Part shown: one piece after another, positions 36,888 to 46,352 of the stretch | Layout: every line of letters starts with the position of its first letter | Position numbering within the stretch: the first letter of the stretch is position 1 | Assembly (NCBI GenBank): GCA_018004645.1 | Contig: JAGNBV010000004.1 | Location: forward strand, 1 to 61,543 | Length of the DNA stretch: 61,543 nucleotides | Direction of reading: 5' to 3' | Source: Bacteroidales bacterium | GTDB lineage: Bacteria; Bacteroidota; Bacteroidia; Bacteroidales; CAIWKO01 | Made by a program: the position numbers and the translations under genes | Notes under the pieces: model-generated | The model's input: only the letters and a program-made list of their open reading frames with translations | Told to the model about the DNA's origin: nothing | Database searches by the model: none

Positions 36888-38456
36888 ATGAGAAAAGAAG
36901 TTGATTTTCTTATCATCGGTTCCGGTATCGCCGGACTTAGCTATGCTTTGAGAGTAGCCTCGAAGGGTAGTGTTTGCATTGTCACAAAGTCGCAGGCAAA
37001 AGAATCATCCACCAATTACGCACAGGGAGGCATTGCTGCAGTAATGTATGATCCCGACTCATATGAAAAACACATAAAGGACACCCTGATAGCCGGAGCC
37101 GGATTGTGTGATGAAAACATTGTCCGCATCACTATCTCCGAATCAACCGAACGTATCAAAGAACTCATCAGTTGGGGAACCGAATTTGACAAAACGGCTT
37201 CCGGTAAATATGATCTTGCCAAAGAAGGCGGACACTCCGAACACCGCGTACTGCACAACAAAGATCACACAGGAGCCTCCATCGAAAAAGCGCTGCTCAA
37301 CGAGGTAAAAAGGCACAAAAACATTGAAATCCTGGAAAATCATTTTGCTATCGACCTTATCACCGAACATCATCTGGGTATGGAAACAAACAGGAAATCC
37401 GATGATATCAAATGTTATGGCGCTTATGTGTTAAATCCTGCTGAAAATAGTATCATTACCATCTTATCAAAAATCACTTTGCTGGCTACCGGCGGTGCGG
37501 GCAATGTTTACAGCAACACCACCAACCCCACGGTAGCTACCGGCGACGGCGTTGCTATGGTTTTTCGCGCGAAAGGAGAAATAAAAGATATGGAGTTTTT
37601 TCAGTTTCATCCCACTTCATTATATAATCCCAAAGAACGGCCATCCTTTCTGATTTCAGAGGCTGTTCGGGGATTTGGCGGGATACTGAAAACAATAAAA
37701 GGAAATGAATTCATGCAAAAATATGATCCCCGCCTGAGTCTCGCACCCCGCGATATTGTCGCACGTGCCATCGACACAGAGATGAAAATCAGCGGCGACG
37801 AACATGTATGTCTTGACTGCCGCCACCTCGACAGCAACAAGCTCATCGAACATTTTCCTACCATCTATGCAAAATGCCTTAGCATAGGTATTGACATCAC
37901 CAAAGAAATGATACCCGTGGTACCCGCTGCACATTTTTTGTGCGGGGGAATACAAACAGACGAGTACGGCAGAACCTCCATAAAAAATCTTTATGCTACC
38001 GGCGAATGCGCCTGTACAGGCCTGCACGGCGCTAACAGGCTTGCCTCCAATTCGCTGCTCGAATCAGTGGTTTTTTCGCACCGTGCCGCCTTGGACGCAC
38101 TGGAAAAATTCAGCACCATTGGCCTCAATACCGGCATACCCGACTGGAATGCCGAAGGTACCGTGTTGAACGAAGAAATGATCCTGATAACACAAACCAC
38201 CCGGGAATTGCGTGAAATCATGAGCAACTATGTCGGCATTGTCCGTTCGAACCTCCGCTTAAAAAGAGCCATGGACCGCCTCGACATTTTATATCATGAA
38301 ACGGAAAAACTATATGATCAATCGGTACTGACAGTAGAAATTTGTGAATTACGCAACATGATAAATGTAGCGTTTCTGATAATCTCAATGGCCCAGGAGC
38401 GCAAAGAAAGCAGAGGACTTCACTATTCTCTTGATTATCCCGATTATAAAAAATAA
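36888..38456 (+). CDS. nadB: L-aspartate oxidase
   Basis: FAD enzyme that makes iminoaspartate for NAD synthesis, using oxygen or fumarate. 522 residues. Seen: FAD-binding GSGIAGLSYALRVASKG, TNYAQGGIAAV, HSEHRVLHNKDHTG, EFFQFHPTSLY, RDIVARAID, HFLCGGIQTDEYGRTSI and YATGECACTGLHGANRLASNSLLE (in part). The Glu in the substrate region and the helical C-terminus fit NadB rather than fumarate reductase flavoprotein. nadA and nadC are not next to it. The gamma carbonic anhydrase gene begins 4 bases after its stop. Confidence 0.96.
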   Translation: MRKEVDFLIIGSGIAGLSYALRVASKGSVCIVTKSQAKESSTNYAQGGIAAVMYDPDSYEKHIKDTLIAGAGLCDENIVRITISESTERIKELISWGTEFDKTASGKYDLAKEGGHSEHRVLHNKDHTGASIEKALLNEVKRHKNIEILENHFAIDLITEHHLGMETNRKSDDIKCYGAYVLNPAENSIITILSKITLLATGGAGNVYSNTTNPTVATGDGVAMVFRAKGEIKDMEFFQFHPTSLYNPKERPSFLISEAVRGFGGILKTIKGNEFMQKYDPRLSLAPRDIVARAIDTEMKISGDEHVCLDCRHLDSNKLIEHFPTIYAKCLSIGIDITKEMIPVVPAAHFLCGGIQTDEYGRTSIKNLYATGECACTGLHGANRLASNSLLESVVFSHRAALDALEKFSTIGLNTGIPDWNAEGTVLNEEMILITQTTRELREIMSNYVGIVRSNLRLKRAMDRLDILYHETEKLYDQSVLTVEICELRNMINVAFLIISMAQERKESRGLHYSLDYPDYKK

Positions 38457-38460
38457 TTTT

Positions 38461-38979
38461 ATGGCACTAATAAAAAAAGTTAAAGGCATTGTTCCCTCCT
38501 GGGGTGCCAATTGTTTTTTTGCCGACAACGCAACCCTGGCCGGCGATGTAATAATGGGCGACGATTGCAGCGTTTGGTTCAATGCCGTAGTCCGCGGCGA
38601 TGTGCATTCCATACGTATCGGCAATAATGTCAACATACAGGATTGTGCCGTTATTCATTGCACTTACCAAAAAGCTTCTGTTTCTATTGGCAACAATGTT
38701 TCCATTGCTCACGGCGCCATTGTTCATGGCTGCACCATACAAGACAATGTGCTTATCGGAATGGGGGCCATAATCATGGACGGTGTTGTTATCGAAAGCA
38801 ACACCATCATCGCCGCCGGTGCGGTGGTACTCGAAAACACATTGGTAGAATCGGGAAGTATCTATGCCGGTATGCCTGCAAAAAAAATCAAAAACATTGA
38901 CAAATCGCTGCTCGAAGGCCAGGTAAACCGCATCTCAAAAAACTACATGATGTATGCCGGCTGGTATGATGCCGATTGA
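38461..38979 (+). CDS. Gamma-class carbonic anhydrase family protein
   Basis: 172 residues with a left-handed beta-helix of hexapeptide repeats. The start at 38461 (MALIKKVKGIVPSWG) is preferred over an in-frame ATG 30 bases upstream inside nadB. The three zinc histidines of Cam-type carbonic anhydrase are in place (AVIHCTY, SIAHGAIVHGC), together with VVRGDVHSIRIG. The family includes true CO2 hydratases and proteins of unknown activity such as YrdA and PaaY, so the reaction is not certain. Cotranscribed with nadB and probably mtnA. Confidence 0.9.
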   Translation: MALIKKVKGIVPSWGANCFFADNATLAGDVIMGDDCSVWFNAVVRGDVHSIRIGNNVNIQDCAVIHCTYQKASVSIGNNVSIAHGAIVHGCTIQDNVLIGMGAIIMDGVVIESNTIIAAGAVVLENTLVESGSIYAGMPAKKIKNIDKSLLEGQVNRISKNYMMYAGWYDAD

Positions 38980-39010
38980 ATAACCAAGTTTAAAAGCGAC
39001 CAAGTATCCC

Positions 39011-40054
39011 ATGCAAGTAAATGGAAAAAACTACCGGACCGTATGGATGGAGCAGGGCTCGGTATTTATGATTGAACAAAACCTGCTTCCTTATGATTTT
39101 AAAGTTTTCGAATCAAGAAATTACCGGCAAACCTGCGATGCCATAAAAACAATGATAGTGCGCGGTGCCGGCGCCATAGGCGTTACCGCCGGCTATGCCA
39201 TGGCTCAGGCTTTTATGGAAAGTAATCCGTACAATTTTGAAGAATACATTACCGCTGCAAAAATCCAAATTGAAGCCACCCGCCCCACGGCACGAAACCT
39301 GTTCTATGCGGTGGAACGCGTGTATAATGCCGGAAAAAAATCCATCGCCCATGCCATAACCGAAGCAGAAAAACTGGCACTGGAAGATGTGGAATCCAGC
39401 AAAAAAATAGGTAAATTCGGCAACACATTAATCGCCCACAATTCGCGCATCGAAACCCATTGCAATGCCGGATGGCTTGCCTTCACTGATTTTGGCACGG
39501 CGCTATCCCCGGTGTATGCCGCCGCTCATGCCGGAAAAAAGATTTTTGTTTATGTGGACGAAACACGGCCGCGCAGTCAGGGAGCGCGCCTTACAGCCTG
39601 GGAATTACAAAACGAAAATATTCCTCACACCATCATTCCCGACAATGCCGGTGCCTACCTGATGTCGCAGGGCAAAATTGATATGGTGATTGTTGGTGCC
39701 GACCGTATTGCCGCCAACGGCGACACGGCCAATAAAATAGGAACACTGGAAAAAGCCATTGCCGCGCATGCTTATGGCATACCATTTTATGTGGCCGCAC
39801 CTATGTCAACATTTGACCGGTATTGTTCCGAAGGCAAAAACATTCCTATAGAAGAACGCAGTCCCGATGAAGTATTGTATCAAAAAGGCCCCGACAAAAA
39901 TGGGTACATGCACGAAATTCTTGTCTGTTCCCCGGGCTCATCAGCGCTGAATCCGGCCTTTGACGTAACACCCGCCAAATACATCACGAAAATAATTACC
40001 GAAAAAGGCATCATCAATCCTGATACAACAGAAATAAAAAAACTTTTCACCTGA
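39011..40054 (+). CDS. mtnA: S-methyl-5-thioribose-1-phosphate isomerase (or 5-deoxyribose-1-phosphate isomerase)
   Basis: 347-residue aldose-ketose isomerase of the eIF2B-like family. Seen: IVRGAGAIGVTAGYAMAQA, the catalytic Cys in ETHCNAGWLAF, YVDETRPRSQGARLTAWEL, and the catalytic Asp in VGADRIAANGDTANKIGT. In methionine salvage it converts methylthioribose 1-phosphate to the ribulose form. Here the next gene is a class II aldolase overlapping by one base, and no other salvage genes (mtnC, mtnD, mtnE) are present. That pairing is known from the DHAP shunt, which disposes of 5'-deoxyadenosine or methylthioadenosine sugars. Confidence 0.93.
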   Translation: MQVNGKNYRTVWMEQGSVFMIEQNLLPYDFKVFESRNYRQTCDAIKTMIVRGAGAIGVTAGYAMAQAFMESNPYNFEEYITAAKIQIEATRPTARNLFYAVERVYNAGKKSIAHAITEAEKLALEDVESSKKIGKFGNTLIAHNSRIETHCNAGWLAFTDFGTALSPVYAAAHAGKKIFVYVDETRPRSQGARLTAWELQNENIPHTIIPDNAGAYLMSQGKIDMVIVGADRIAANGDTANKIGTLEKAIAAHAYGIPFYVAAPMSTFDRYCSEGKNIPIEERSPDEVLYQKGPDKNGYMHEILVCSPGSSALNPAFDVTPAKYITKIITEKGIINPDTTEIKKLFT

Positions 40055-40647
40055 TGAGCAATGAAGAATACAGCGGCATAAAATTCAATCTGGTTTTTGA
40101 AGAAAAAACCACACCGCATCACCCCCTGCTCGACGAGTTGAAAAAGTGGTGTGCCGTTTTTCACGAAAAAGGCCTGGCCCCCCCATATACAGGAGGATCT
40201 TACGGAAACCTCAGCTTCAGAACTTCTAACAATTCTTTCATTATAACCGGAACATGCATCGGATTAAAAAACGCCCTGGATAATTCATGTTTTGTGGAAG
40301 TAATATCCTGTGATATGGCTCGAAAAGAAGTAATTGTTAAGGGAATGAGAGCACCTTCCTCCGAAAGTTTTATGCACCATATCCTGTACCAGAGCCGCCC
40401 GGATATCCAGGCCATTTTTCACGGTCACAACCCACTCATCATTCAGCATGCCGGCCTCCTGGGAATATCCGAAACCACAAAAAAAACATCTTATGGAACC
40501 ACTGAACTGGCCAAATGCGTAAAAGAAATTGCTATTGATAACGACTTTATCGTGATAAAAGAACACGGTTTTGTTTCCATGGGGGCCACCATGCAGCAAG
40601 CCGGAGAGCAAACTTTGCACTGGCTTGACAAAGCAGCCCTTATCTAA
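40054..40647 (+). CDS. Class II aldolase/adducin family protein, likely partner of MtnA
   Basis: 197 residues of the zinc-dependent FucA/AraD/MtnB superfamily. Seen: GGSYGNLSFR, APSSESFMHHILYQSRPD (Glu equivalent to FucA E73), HGHNPLIIQH with the two zinc His, and the third in KEHGFVSMG. The ATG overlaps the mtnA stop by one base (TGATG), so it is translated together with MtnA. The product may be methylthioribulose-1-phosphate dehydratase (MtnB) or an aldolase splitting (5-deoxy/5-methylthio)ribulose 1-phosphate into DHAP and an aldehyde; the retained FucA-like Glu and the absence of further salvage genes favour the latter. Confidence 0.82.
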   Translation: MSNEEYSGIKFNLVFEEKTTPHHPLLDELKKWCAVFHEKGLAPPYTGGSYGNLSFRTSNNSFIITGTCIGLKNALDNSCFVEVISCDMARKEVIVKGMRAPSSESFMHHILYQSRPDIQAIFHGHNPLIIQHAGLLGISETTKKTSYGTTELAKCVKEIAIDNDFIVIKEHGFVSMGATMQQAGEQTLHWLDKAALI

Positions 40648-40728
40648 AAAAACTCCTCGCCTTATCCCGGTACTACACTTCCCCAAAAAGCACATAAAAA
40701 CTTACCGGCATAATATCTACAAAAACAG

Positions 40729-40760
40729 TTTTGTTTTTTAATAATATTTTCTTATCTTTG
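40729..40760 (+). promoter_or_regulatory. Promoter for the 940-residue T9SS protein
   Basis: TTTTG at 40729-40733 and TATCTTTG at 40753-40760 (exact TAnnTTTG), 19 bases apart, the typical Bacteroidota spacing. The ATG at 40809 follows 48 bases later. Confidence 0.7.
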
Positions 40761-40808
40761 CCTTACATTGTTTTATATTCATTTTTAATCAATTAATAGA
40801 CGTTTTTC

Positions 40809-43631
40809 ATGAAAATACCCACCATAATAATTACCTTTCTTTTAACAATATCTACTATGTTAAAAGCACAAACCATGCAGTCTTTTCTGGAGATAAAATA
40901 TAACCAGACAAGCTGCCTTTATGAGGCCCACCTGCACACCCAGGGCAATATAACACCTATTGACAATTTGTTGGCCACATCGGGTTTTTGTATTGTAGTG
41001 CCAGCCTCGGTACCCAATACGCCCATAACGTGCACATCCCTTAGTCCCGGAACCTGGACAGATAATACTCCTGTGTACAACGTACAGACTTTTGACGGAA
41101 TTAAAGATTACCACAAATTTGCCACCATGGGCGCGCAGTTCAACCCGCCTCTGTACGCCGGAGCCGATATCATTTTATTTACTTTCAGTCTGCCAAATTC
41201 AGTGTGCCCTGATGGTGTCAGGATGTTTGAAAACAACTCACCATCGCCTTCGCCAACACCGGACACCAACCCTCCCGGTCTAACATTCGACAACTCGTTA
41301 CAAACACTTACAGGCGAAACCTATACAGGTAATACCGGCAGTGCTGTTGCTCTGCCTATGCCACAAATAACAGCCTCTTGCGCATTTTCCTGCAACCTCA
41401 GCACTTTATACCTATACGCTGACGGCAACACCAGCCTGGGTTGCAACACGCTGACATACCAATGGTCCGGACCGGGTGGTTACACCTCCTCACAACAAAA
41501 TCCGACGGCAAATCCATTTACCGTTCCCGGAAACTATATCGTAACAGTTACCGATGTCAACAATTGCTCTGCCACTTCCAGTGTGCCGATAAACAATCAG
41601 CCACTCACACTTCAGGCAACCATTGCTTCGATAACCCATGTGGCCTGTTATGGTCAACACACAGGGAGTATCTCGGCGACTGCCTCGGGCGGAAATCCTC
41701 CTTACAGTTACACATGGAACACAACACCTGTTCAAAATTCAGCAACGGCACAAAACCTGGCCGCTGGAACCTACTCCGTTACCATTACTGATGCCATGGG
41801 TTGCTCTTCCACAGCGACCACAAAAATTTCACAACCCGCCAGCGCATTGTCTTCTTCGGCCACGGTTGTCAACACCAGCTGCCAAAATGCCAACGGCTCG
41901 GTAAATCTGACGGTAACGGGAGGCAGGGATCCCTACAGTTTTATCTGGTCGAACGGCATAACCAGTGAAGATTTGACTAATGTAGCCGCCGGTACCTTCA
42001 GTGTAACCATTACCGATTCCGGCAACTGCCAGGTAACCAACACTGCCGTGGTAATAAACAACGGCAACCCTCCTTTGACTCCGGTGATTACACAGCACGG
42101 TGACACCCTGTGTTCTTCGGCCACCACAGGAAACCAGTGGTACAACAACAATGGCCTCATCACAGGTGAAATATACTCCACTATCCTCCCCGGCACCCCG
42201 GGTAACTACTATGTGGTTGTTACCAACAATGAAAACTGTGTTTCCGGCCCATCAAATATCATCTCTTATCCTGCAGGAAACGGGCATACCATCAGCGGAA
42301 AAACCCGCTACGTGGCCAAAGCTAATCCCGGCAATCCTTTTCCCAACCAACCGACCTATAATCCGGTAAAGTATAACATAAACAAAGTTGTTGTAAAACT
42401 TAAAACCAGCCCGGGAGGTGCTGAACTGGCAAGAGACACCAGTGATGCTTCGGGTATTTATTCCTTTGCCAATGTGCCTGACGGAAATTACATCCTTTCC
42501 TATGATAAATATACCGCCGATACCATGCAAATGGGCAACGACATCAATTCAATCGATGTGGCCATCGCATTATATTTTATTGGCCACGATACCCTGCTGG
42601 ATCCTACCAGAAACTTTTCGGCAAAACACAAAAAAGCCATTAATGTAGATAATAATTCAAACATCAATTCTATTGACATTGCCCGGCTAAAATCCAAAAT
42701 AGGACAGCCCAATCTTCCGGCAGCCAACTTCCCAAAAGGGAATTGGGTGGCTATTGATACCATGGTTACTGTTGCCGGCGCCAACCTGAACATCACCCTG
42801 CAAACCATCTGTTACGGAGATTTCAATGCATCCAGCTATAAATACAAAGATTCGACCTACACCTGGAGTCAGGCAAAATCATGGACTAAGGATAATATCA
42901 TCATTCAGGAGCCTGAAGCCTTAGTGGTTGGACAGGGCGCATATTTTGAAGTTCCGTTGAGAATCACCTCTGCTATTGATGACTTTTCCGCTATGGATTT
43001 GTCCCTGACTTATCCTGATGAGAATTTTTTTCTAACGAACGCCTATATGCCCCGGGCCAGTAAGAGTAGCATCCCGTTGAAAATTAACCCCACCCTTGAA
43101 GAAGTAATTGCCGGCAACAACGATCTGCTGGTTACAGATACCGAAGGGAACATCAGGGTGGTTTACGCTACCACGGATTTTTTTGATGTGTATGCGCAGG
43201 AAGAAATAATTGTACTATGTTTCCGTGCCCGGCATGACGATAAGTTTGAAGAAACTGTTTTTGCCCTGAACGGCTCAGGCTTGTTAGCAGACCAATATGG
43301 AACTGAAAAAGAAAATGTGTACCTTTCCGTACCGGAAATAAAAATGCAGAAAATTAACACAGAAACCAAAATTGAATTGTCGGCCTATCCCAATCCCTTT
43401 AATGACAACTCATCCATATATTTTAATATCCCGGAATCCGGAACGGTGTCTCTGCGGGTATTCAACGCCGAAGGACGGCAAGTTGCCGAGGTGTTGAATA
43501 ATAACTTTGATGCCGGTAACCATTCCGTGATTTTTTCACAAAAAAACCTGCCTCATGGATTGTATTTTTTCAGGCTTGATTTTACGGGAAACAAGCTGTC
43601 CGAAAGCGTATCACTAAAAATGATGCGGTAA
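40809..43631 (+). CDS. T9SS-secreted multidomain surface protein with SprB-type, dockerin-like and cohesin-like parts
   Basis: 940 residues. Signal peptide at 1-19 (ending LKAQ). Residues about 20-175 form a domain shared with the next gene (FLEIKYNQTSCLYEAHL, SGFCIVVPASV, KDYHKFATMG, NSPSPSPTPDTNP). Residues about 275-420 hold two SprB/PKD-type repeats (GNPPYSYTW, LAAGTYSVTITDAMGC). A collagen-binding B-type domain lies near 490-565 (ISGKTRYV, SDASGIYSFANVPDGNYILSYD). Then come two dockerin-like segments (GNDINSIDVAIALYFIG; NVDNNSNINSIDIARLKS, matching a 12-residue EF-hand loop), a cohesin-like beta-sandwich at about 695-845 (GAYFEVPLRI, DDFSAMDLSLTYPD), and a T9SS sorting domain (YPNPFNDNSSIYFNI). 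Cell-surface or released adhesin-like role is inferred; no catalytic domain is seen. Confidence 0.82.
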   Translation: MKIPTIIITFLLTISTMLKAQTMQSFLEIKYNQTSCLYEAHLHTQGNITPIDNLLATSGFCIVVPASVPNTPITCTSLSPGTWTDNTPVYNVQTFDGIKDYHKFATMGAQFNPPLYAGADIILFTFSLPNSVCPDGVRMFENNSPSPSPTPDTNPPGLTFDNSLQTLTGETYTGNTGSAVALPMPQITASCAFSCNLSTLYLYADGNTSLGCNTLTYQWSGPGGYTSSQQNPTANPFTVPGNYIVTVTDVNNCSATSSVPINNQPLTLQATIASITHVACYGQHTGSISATASGGNPPYSYTWNTTPVQNSATAQNLAAGTYSVTITDAMGCSSTATTKISQPASALSSSATVVNTSCQNANGSVNLTVTGGRDPYSFIWSNGITSEDLTNVAAGTFSVTITDSGNCQVTNTAVVINNGNPPLTPVITQHGDTLCSSATTGNQWYNNNGLITGEIYSTILPGTPGNYYVVVTNNENCVSGPSNIISYPAGNGHTISGKTRYVAKANPGNPFPNQPTYNPVKYNINKVVVKLKTSPGGAELARDTSDASGIYSFANVPDGNYILSYDKYTADTMQMGNDINSIDVAIALYFIGHDTLLDPTRNFSAKHKKAINVDNNSNINSIDIARLKSKIGQPNLPAANFPKGNWVAIDTMVTVAGANLNITLQTICYGDFNASSYKYKDSTYTWSQAKSWTKDNIIIQEPEALVVGQGAYFEVPLRITSAIDDFSAMDLSLTYPDENFFLTNAYMPRASKSSIPLKINPTLEEVIAGNNDLLVTDTEGNIRVVYATTDFFDVYAQEEIIVLCFRARHDDKFEETVFALNGSGLLADQYGTEKENVYLSVPEIKMQKINTETKIELSAYPNPFNDNSSIYFNIPESGTVSLRVFNAEGRQVAEVLNNNFDAGNHSVIFSQKNLPHGLYFFRLDFTGNKLSESVSLKMMR

Positions 43632-43850
43632 CAGCCTGTACCGGGTTTTGTGATAACGGCACGTTTTTCATAATTCAGAATGTTTTACAGGCGCCAAACA
43701 TAGCCCTGAAATGAGGCATGACAATGGCCCTGAGCCGGAAACTGTAAAAAAATCAATTCGTTAAGGCAAAATTTGATGACCATTATTTTTTCCATTGCAG
43801 GCAAAAGTGAAATTTTTATAAAATTTCATAACTTTTCAGATAAATTATCG

Positions 43851-43858
43851 TATATTTG
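43851..43858 (+). promoter_or_regulatory. Promoter -7 element for the second paralogue
   Basis: TATATTTG, an exact TAnnTTTG. It overlaps a possible start at 43856, so translation most likely begins at 43922, 63 bases downstream. Confidence 0.6.
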
Positions 43859-43921
43859 TTCATAATTATCTCTAAAAGAGATAGTGATAAACAAAAAAAT
43901 GTTTTCAAAATTCATGAAAAT

Positions 43922-44950
43922 ATGAAAAAAATAAATATCATAATTTGTACAGTTGTTGCGCTGATGCCTCTCCTGTCAAAAGCTCAAAACAAAATGGAAT
44001 CCACATTTGAATTGAGATATAATCAGACGAGCAAGCTTTACGAAGCCCATTTGCTTGTAGGCGGCACCTTAAACGAGGGTGGACTGGACAATTTTTTAGG
44101 GCCTTCCGGTTTTTGTATTGTGGTACCGGCTTCGGTAGCCGACCAGCCTATTGCCTGTGCAAGCCACAACCCCGTAAGCGCCAATTGGGCTGATAAAACG
44201 CCGGCCTATAGTATTGCCACCTACGATGGAAACAAAGATTATCATAAATTTGTTACTTACGGACAGTCGTTTATCCCGCCGCTTACTGCCGGAGCCGATG
44301 TGCTTCTGTTCACTTTCAGCCTGCCCCAGGATGTGTGTCCAAGCAGTGTGCGGATGTTTGGCAATAATAATCCTTCGCCATCACCCACCCCCGACGTGAA
44401 CCCCATGGATCTTACTTTTGATAATTCTTTTCAGACGCTTAGCGGCGAAACATTCAAAACAGCTACTGTAAATGTCCCACTGCACCCTGTTGCACCCGTG
44501 ATTTATCAAAACGGCGCTGCCTTATACACCTCATCAACATCAACTATTCAATGGTACAATAATAACGTAATGATTCCCGGAGTGACGACGACCACATATA
44601 CACCCACGGTTTCCGGCAACTATTACATAGTAACTACGGATGCTTACTGGTGCACGTCCGACACATCCAACACGATCAGTATGGTAATCACCAATATTGA
44701 TGAAACAGAGGATTTGAGCGGCATTGAAACCTATCCCAACCCGGTGGTGGATGAATTAGTCATAACTAATAACCACTTTAAAAAACCTATTGATTTCGAA
44801 ATATATAATGCTATCGGCGAAGTTGTCTATAAGGGGGTGTTAAAACACAAAACCAAAGTGGACACAAAGGGGTATGCTGCCGGCGCTTATTTATTGAAGC
44901 TTAACAACGGCAAGAAGATAGAGTCGCGGGAATTTATCAAAGAATATTAA
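43922..44950 (+). CDS. T9SS-secreted protein sharing the N-terminal domain of its upstream neighbour
   Basis: 342 residues from the ATG at 43922 (MKKINIIICTVVALMPLLSKAQ, a signal peptide). An earlier in-frame ATG-like start at 43856 falls within the promoter and was rejected. Residues about 25-185 match the N-terminal domain of the 940-residue protein at roughly 60% identity by eye (FELRYNQTSKLYEAHL, SGFCIVVPASVADQPI, KDYHKFVTYG, NPSPSPTPDVNPMDLTFDN). A short Ig-like segment (TIQWYNNNVMIPGVTTTTYTP, quoted in part) and a C-terminal sorting domain (YPNPVVDELVITN) follow. Likely arose by duplication with loss or gain of the middle repeats. Function unknown. Confidence 0.82.
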   Translation: MKKINIIICTVVALMPLLSKAQNKMESTFELRYNQTSKLYEAHLLVGGTLNEGGLDNFLGPSGFCIVVPASVADQPIACASHNPVSANWADKTPAYSIATYDGNKDYHKFVTYGQSFIPPLTAGADVLLFTFSLPQDVCPSSVRMFGNNNPSPSPTPDVNPMDLTFDNSFQTLSGETFKTATVNVPLHPVAPVIYQNGAALYTSSTSTIQWYNNNVMIPGVTTTTYTPTVSGNYYIVTTDAYWCTSDTSNTISMVITNIDETEDLSGIETYPNPVVDELVITNNHFKKPIDFEIYNAIGEVVYKGVLKHKTKVDTKGYAAGAYLLKLNNGKKIESREFIKEY

Positions 44951-45586
44951 CCGGCTATCCATTTTCAATCTATAACATTTCTCTTTGTAAAATAAAGAGC
45001 CGGCTCTAAAGTCATTCTTTTATACATCCACACTACGTGAAATCAGGGAATCCATTGTTTTCGAAGCTCTAAACTCAGAATCAAATACGCCGGGACAACC
45101 GGGCTGTATTTTGATCTTTCAAATCAGTATCATTTCTTGGAGTGTTCTAAAAAGCAAGTCCAGTCCTGACAATTCGTGTTCGGTCAGGTTCCTTTCAAAT
45201 AAAAATTGGTAGAAACATTCTTGTCTCTGCCCCGTTTTATAGTCCAGAATATTCCACCTGACCGGATAGTCAGGACAGATCACTGCGGATCCATAATCTA
45301 AACATAACCAAAAAACACAAAGTGTTTCACGCAGCAAACACCAGTCACATATGATCCCTTCTTTCCTTGCAGGGCCCAACACTATAGGAAAGAATGTGCT
45401 AATGAGTATAAGGTTTTGGATTATGGGCAGAATGCGCCCTTTTTGCACCTTACGTGTAGTCTAAAAATCGTTATAAAATGTATGATAAACTCAAAAATTT
45501 CTTACCCGAAAACCATTTTTTTTCTGTTTTTTTGTACAAAAAAGTTTTATTGATTTTTTGAAAATAATCGTGTAAAAAAAACCATC
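44951..45586. other. Long intergenic stretch with a 12-bp palindrome
   Basis: 636 bases between two surface-protein genes. Near the left end is a perfect 12-bp palindrome (44996-45007, AGAGCCGGCTCT). A 109-residue open frame lies on the minus strand (45119-45448; GTG start), with no recognisable domain, no promoter match and no signal peptide. I treat it as unproven. The rest is AT-rich sequence, including the leader of the next gene; I see no RNA gene. Confidence 0.4.
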
Positions 45587-46327
45587 ATGAAAAAACTGTT
45601 TTTCTTCTTTTTCGCAATATTTTTTATAGTATCAGGAAGCCGGGCCCAGGGACATATTTGTGCCTCAAACATACTGAACCTGCGTTTTCTGGATGTTTCC
45701 ACCGGGTATTTCGTAATTCCTGATGAGGTGATAATCACCCAAAGAGAAAATAAGGATTTTGCTATGACAATAACTTCAGAGAAAATAGCGGAAAACGGGA
45801 CAATTTCAATTTCGTTCATGAACGGGACTTATGATATTAATGTAAATGCCCCGAATTATTTCTCGATGTCCACATTTTTCCAATTGACCAATGACACCCT
45901 GAATGTGAATTTCAATTTAGAGCCCATTGCCCCCTTAAATGAGTTGACAGACACCTACATTCAATCTTTACAGGCACAAGATGCTGTTGTTATCACAGGA
46001 GTCATTGTAGATGAAATTTCCGGGAAACCATTAAACCATGTCAAAGTTTATCTTAAAGACAATACAGCATCTGCGTTTTCAAAAGAAAACGGATATTTCG
46101 TACTTAGCGCCCCTTTACCTGAAAAGGAAGCAGAAATAGCTGACCGGAATATTCTGATATTTGAAAAAGATGATTACATCACAGAAATCAGAAAAAACTT
46201 CGACATGTGGCCATAAGGAGATGCCATAATACAAATAAGAATGAATAAAGGCACAGGAACCCATGAAGCAGATATTATCCTCTCGAGACAATCGGTGGTA
46301 ACACTAAAGACATCGTCGGAAAAATAA
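45587..46327 (+). pseudogene. Secreted carboxypeptidase-regulatory-like protein interrupted by an in-frame TAA
   Basis: The frame begins with a signal peptide (FFFFFAIFFIVSGSRAQG) and runs 209 residues to TAA at 46214-46216 (after FDMWP). The same frame then continues without a shift for 36 codons (GDAIIQIRMNKGTGTHEADI and on, ending TLKTSSEK) to TAA at 46325-46327. The part after the stop reads as natural protein and continues the beta-strand pattern, so the first TAA looks like a nonsense mutation (a CAA or AAA codon is one base away). Residues about 130-200 form a CarboxypepD_reg-like domain (VVITGVIVDEISGKPLNHVK). The next gene encodes a SpoIID/LytB protein, with the same kind of lesion. 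Confidence 0.7.
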
Positions 46328-46352
46328 ACAAAAACAGCAACAAAAATCAACT

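Noticed and set aside
45119..45448. 109-codon minus-strand frame
   Set aside because: GTG start, no promoter match, no domain, no neighbour on the same strand. Kept only as part of the gap description.
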